A stretch of DNA of 7,126 nucleotides from an uncultured Lachnospiraceae bacterium (GTDB lineage: Bacteria; Bacillota; Clostridia; Lachnospirales; Lachnospiraceae): positions 1-7,126 of the forward strand of contig CAJORC010000316.1 of NCBI GenBank assembly GCA_905236615.1, in the 5' to 3' direction. The position numbers were made by a program, and so were the translations under genes. Below the pieces are notes generated by a model that saw nothing but the letters and a program-made list of their open reading frames with translations, ran no database searches and was not told the DNA's origin. This document shows, in pieces, positions 7,093-7,126 of this stretch; the first letter of the stretch is position 1; the number at the start of each line of letters is the position of its first letter.

Positions 7093-7126
7093 GAAAATCG
7101 GAGAGTATTTGTTAAAGAAGCCGGAG
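7093..7126 (+). other. 3' flank of the XynD-like GH43 gene, possible terminator left arm
   Basis: These 34 bases carry no complete gene. They end in aaagaagccggag, a purine-rich run leading into a GC-rich segment, which is how the left arm of an intrinsic terminator (A-rich, then gccggag) often begins; the matching ctccggc and T-tract would lie beyond the edge. A ggagag at 7100-7105 followed by TTG at 7109 could also be a weak start of a next gene, which is less likely. Confidence 0.25.

Overview
The window holds two secreted, multi-domain glycoside hydrolase family 43 (GH43) genes in tandem on the + strand, plus a 73-base gap between them. The style suggests a plant-fibre-degrading Firmicute of the Lachnospiraceae, with Butyrivibrio or Pseudobutyrivibrio-like rumen or gut bacteria as the best guess. 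The reasons are the moderately low GC by eye, the very large Asp/Glu/Ser/Thr-rich extracellular polypeptides, many LamG and bacterial Ig-like modules, a Pro/Glu/Thr linker, and a lysine-rich Ig-like tail in place of an LPXTG, dockerin or SLH anchor. The genus is inference; no marker gene is present.

Layout. Bases 1-5153: the 3' part of a giant gene whose frame is already open at the left edge. Its 1716 visible residues run: tail of a first GH43 domain, an atypical Ig-like linker, a complete second GH43 domain, LamG, LamG, Big_2-type Ig, LamG, atypical Ig, an Ala/Glu/Lys helical (FIVAR-like) segment, another Ig-like domain, a Pro/Thr/Glu linker and a basic double Ig-like C-terminus. The first in-frame ATG in the window (846) is internal, since the second GH43's catalytic Asp and first blade lie upstream of it. 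Bases 5154-5226: a short gap with a strong stem-loop lacking a T-tract, a 20-codon mini-ORF and the ribosome binding site of the next gene. Bases 5227-7092: a complete 621-residue gene with signal peptide, XynD-like GH43 catalytic domain, AbfB/CBM42-like beta-trefoil and C-terminal Big_3-type Ig domain. Bases 7093-7126: a short 3' flank that may contain the left arm of a terminator.

How they may work together. Both products look extracellular and probably remove or cleave alpha-L-arabinofuranosyl (possibly xylosyl) residues from arabinan, arabinoxylan or arabinogalactan. Three GH43 modules of apparently different subfamilies lie in two adjacent genes with no visible promoter between them, so together they look like part of a polysaccharide-utilisation operon. 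I see no RNA gene, CRISPR array, insertion sequence, phage gene or defence system. The interest is in modular architecture, gene-start annotation and the intergenic structure.
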